A DNA stretch of 23,407 bases from CAZAQS01 sp964486825 (GTDB lineage: Bacteria; Chloroflexota; Anaerolineae; Anaerolineales; UBA4823): NCBI GenBank assembly GCA_964486825.1, contig CAZAQS010000048.1, positions 1 to 23,407 of the forward strand, written 5' to 3'. The notes under the pieces were generated by a model. The model worked only from the letters and a program-made list of their open reading frames with translations, did no database searches and was not told where the DNA came from. The translations under genes were made by a program, and so were the position numbers. Shown here one piece after another: positions 21,737 through 23,407 of the stretch (within the stretch, counting starts at the first letter, position 1; the number at the start of each line of letters is the position of its first letter).

Positions 21737-22819
21737 CTAAATCGATTTTTCGATAACATCCAAAGCCTGGGTTACCAATTCCAGGGAGGCCTGGCTACCC
21801 ATATGGCCCAGGCGGAACACTTTGTTTGCCAGAGGCCCGTAGCTTCCCCCAACAGCTAATCCGTATTTACGAAAACGCTGATCCAATTCCTCCCATTCAA
21901 TTCCTGCCGGCACTCGGACGGCTGTAACTGTTGGAGAAGGAATTGCTTGGTCGGATGGGAAAAGGTCGATATCCATCCCCAGCAGCCGCTTCCGGCAATA
22001 GGCTGCTACCGTTTCATGGCGCTGGTAACTGGAGTTTAATCCTTCAGACAGTAAAACCTGAGTGGCTTTGTATAATACTTCCATTCCGTGCCAGTAGGGA
22101 GTATAAGGAAAATAAAAATTATCTTGTGCTGTGCGAAAAGGCTTGAGCGCATCGTATCCGTCGTAGTTAACCTGATCGATGATCTCCCATGCCTGCTCGC
22201 TGACGGCTACAAATGCAATATTAGGAGGAGCAGATAAACATTTCTGAGTACCGCCTAGGGCAAGGTCGATGGACCAAGTATCCGTCAATACCGGAGTTCC
22301 CCCCAGACTGGCAACGACATCTGCGTAGATCAGGGGAACCGCATACTTCCTCTTCAATTCACCAAGGGTCTGCAATGGATTTAAGGTACCAGAGGGGGTT
22401 TCGCAATGGACCACCGTGATCATTTTCGGATTGAAAGACGCGATGGCTTCCTCGATCTCAATCCAATTATGAATGGTTTCATTGTAGGGTAATCCAATTG
22501 TCTTAACAGTCGCTCCAATGGATTTGGCCATTTCTGCTATACCGAATCCGAAGACTCCGGTAGCAATCGATAGCACTCGATCCCCAGGGAGAAGGCAGCT
22601 CTTTAAGGCCCCCCACAACGCTAACATACCTTCTCCAGTTTGAATGGTGATTTTGTTCGAGGTAGAAAAGATCTCCTGGAGGTTCCTTTCTGTGTCATTG
22701 TACAACTCGAGGAAATCACTCTCCAGATCTCCGGATGCGTAGTCAAATTGGTACTTCTCGAGTACTTCTGGAAGGACCCTTACAGGGCCCGGGATCATTG
22801 GAATGGGATATTGTTTCAT
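21737..22819 (-). CDS. Class V PLP-dependent aminotransferase (alanine-glyoxylate/serine-glyoxylate family)
   Basis: A 360-residue aminotransferase of the AGXT/serine-glyoxylate group. The start IPMIPGPVRVLPEVL is the family N-terminus. TGEGMLALWGAL (61-72) forms the PLP phosphate region, HCETPSGTLNPL (138-149) is conserved, Asp167 in YADVVASLGG contacts the pyridine nitrogen and Lys193 in GGTQKCLSAPP is the Schiff-base lysine. Expected reactions are transfer between alanine or serine and glyoxylate or a related keto acid; exact substrate unknown. AGGA lies about ten bases before the ATG. It is the first gene of the minus-strand unit with the methyltransferase relic and the class I aminotransferase, divergent from the HAD phosphatase gene. 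Confidence 0.92.
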   Translation of the reverse strand: MKQYPIPMIPGPVRVLPEVLEKYQFDYASGDLESDFLELYNDTERNLQEIFSTSNKITIQTGEGMLALWGALKSCLLPGDRVLSIATGVFGFGIAEMAKSIGATVKTIGLPYNETIHNWIEIEEAIASFNPKMITVVHCETPSGTLNPLQTLGELKRKYAVPLIYADVVASLGGTPVLTDTWSIDLALGGTQKCLSAPPNIAFVAVSEQAWEIIDQVNYDGYDALKPFRTAQDNFYFPYTPYWHGMEVLYKATQVLLSEGLNSSYQRHETVAAYCRKRLLGMDIDLFPSDQAIPSPTVTAVRVPAGIEWEELDQRFRKYGLAVGGSYGPLANKVFRLGHMGSQASLELVTQALDVIEKSI

Positions 22820-22846
22820 TATAGGAATCCTGATCGATTATTTAAC

Positions 22847-22917
22847 AGGTAGACCAACTATGTCCGTGGTATCATCTGTCAGAAGCGCAGATCATCTTGG
22901 GTTTCTATTGTCTACCT
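22847..22917. repeat. Small repeats in the divergent promoter region
   Basis: AGGTAGAC (22847-22854) and GTCTACCT (22910-22917) are perfect inverted 8-mers 55 bases apart. Between them ATCATCT occurs twice (22871-22877 and 22891-22897) exactly 20 bases apart, about two helical turns. The arrangement could serve a shared regulator of the two divergent genes; it could also be chance. Confidence 0.3.
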
Positions 22918-22937
22918 AATGAAAGGCATCAGAAGCT

Positions 22938-23407
22938 ATGGCATGCAAGAATTATATCATCGACATGGATGGGGTCCTTGTACATGGAAACCGGGTCATA
23001 CCTGGCGCCAAGCAATTTATTGACCGGCTCAATGAGCGGGGCTGTAAGTTCTTGATCCTGACCAACAACCCAATTTACACGCCTGGGGATTTGGCGCACA
23101 GGCTAAAAGTCAGCGGGTTGGATATCCCCGAATGGCAAATATTTACATCCGCTATGGCGACGGCTCTGTTTTTAAAAGCCCAGAGAAGCTCTGGGAAAGC
23201 CTTCGTAATCGGTGAGAGCGGGCTGACATCGGCCATACATAGCATCGGTTATATCATTACCGATATCGATCCTGATTATGTAATTCTTGGTGAGACGCTT
23301 GCCTATAACTTTGAAAGCATCAAGAAGGCAATCCGGCTAATTGCAGCCGGAGCTAGCTTAGTAGCGACAAACCCCGCTCCTTCAGGGCCTGGTGAAGATG
23401 GGATAGA
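22938..23407 (+). CDS. HAD-superfamily IIA phosphatase (NagD-like), partial
   Basis: About 156 residues are visible and the C-terminus lies beyond the window. The HAD nucleophile motif is DMDGVL near residues 9-14, preceded by YII. Motif II is the Thr of LILTNN at about 42-47. The IIA-type cap begins with AKAFVIGESGL-like sequence (GKAFVIGESGL). The segment VILGETLAYNFESIKKAIRLI followed by LVATNPAPSGPGEDG matches the NagD family, where the usual TNPD has become TNPA. The family dephosphorylates small phosphate esters such as nucleotides or sugar phosphates. The start ATG has only a weak purine-rich site (GAAAGG) upstream. It is divergent from the class V aminotransferase. Confidence 0.9.
   Translation, partial: MACKNYIIDMDGVLVHGNRVIPGAKQFIDRLNERGCKFLILTNNPIYTPGDLAHRLKVSGLDIPEWQIFTSAMATALFLKAQRSSGKAFVIGESGLTSAIHSIGYIITDIDPDYVILGETLAYNFESIKKAIRLIAAGASLVATNPAPSGPGEDGI

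Noticed and set aside
21493..21759. N-terminal extension of the class I aminotransferase by 89 residues
   Set aside because: The extra residues look random, overlap the methyltransferase relic in another frame and the end of the neighbouring aminotransferase gene, and the normal family N-terminus starts at 21492.
1..23407. CRISPR array, transposon ends or prophage
   Set aside because: No regularly spaced repeats, no transposase or integrase-like translation and no phage structural genes were seen on either strand.

Overview
The window looks like a scaffold from a member of Chloroflexota, probably Anaerolineae. This is inferred from style, not from a marker gene. Several lipoproteins have Thr/Pro-rich linkers after the lipobox cysteine (TPTP-type repeats). 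The solute-binding protein has the VVETIVVTQIVEG-type linker I associate with this group. Base composition is moderate, and single-heme lipoprotein cytochromes and flavoprotein/two-component fusions are present. There is no rRNA, tRNA, CRISPR array, transposase or phage structural gene.

Layout. (1) 1-5619, minus strand: a peptide/nickel-type ABC importer in the order binding lipoprotein, DppB-like permease, DppC-like permease, DppD-like ATPase; the ATPase runs off the window. A strong hairpin separates the binding protein from the permeases, and a 10-N scaffold gap lies in the permease gene. (2) 5620-6487: a long, mostly non-coding divergent region. (3) 6488-9607, plus: a response-regulator/glutaredoxin-like/thioredoxin-reductase-like fusion followed closely by a histidine kinase with a cyclic-nucleotide-binding domain. 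(4) 9626-10429, minus: a lipoprotein with two Gmad2-like domains. (5) 10686-11126, plus: a lipoprotein cytochrome c. (6) 11208-13395, minus: a YtcJ-type amidohydrolase and hypoxanthine phosphoribosyltransferase. (7) 13677-14366, plus: a small glycine-rich membrane protein and a flavodoxin. (8) 14505-17390, minus: an MsbA/LmrA-type ABC exporter and, separated by a terminator, an unrecognised 281-residue protein whose promoter overlaps a LexA-like palindrome. (9) 17760-20373, plus: cytochrome c lipoprotein, Tat-exported L-amino-acid-oxidase-like flavoenzyme, cytochrome c lipoprotein. (10) 20374-22819, minus: a class I aminotransferase, a truncated methyltransferase relic and a class V aminotransferase. 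(11) 22938 to the end, plus: a HAD-IIA phosphatase, cut by the window end.

The most interesting coherent unit is region 9. An exported flavin amino-acid (or amine) oxidoreductase is encoded between two membrane-anchored monoheme cytochromes. I infer that electrons from substrate oxidation pass to cytochrome c and the respiratory chain rather than only to oxygen. Peptide import (region 1) and two aminotransferases (region 10) suit an amino-acid-using heterotroph, but a functional link between these regions is not shown by the sequence. Region 3 is a compact signalling pair whose regulator carries redox-type folds lacking their usual cysteine pairs.
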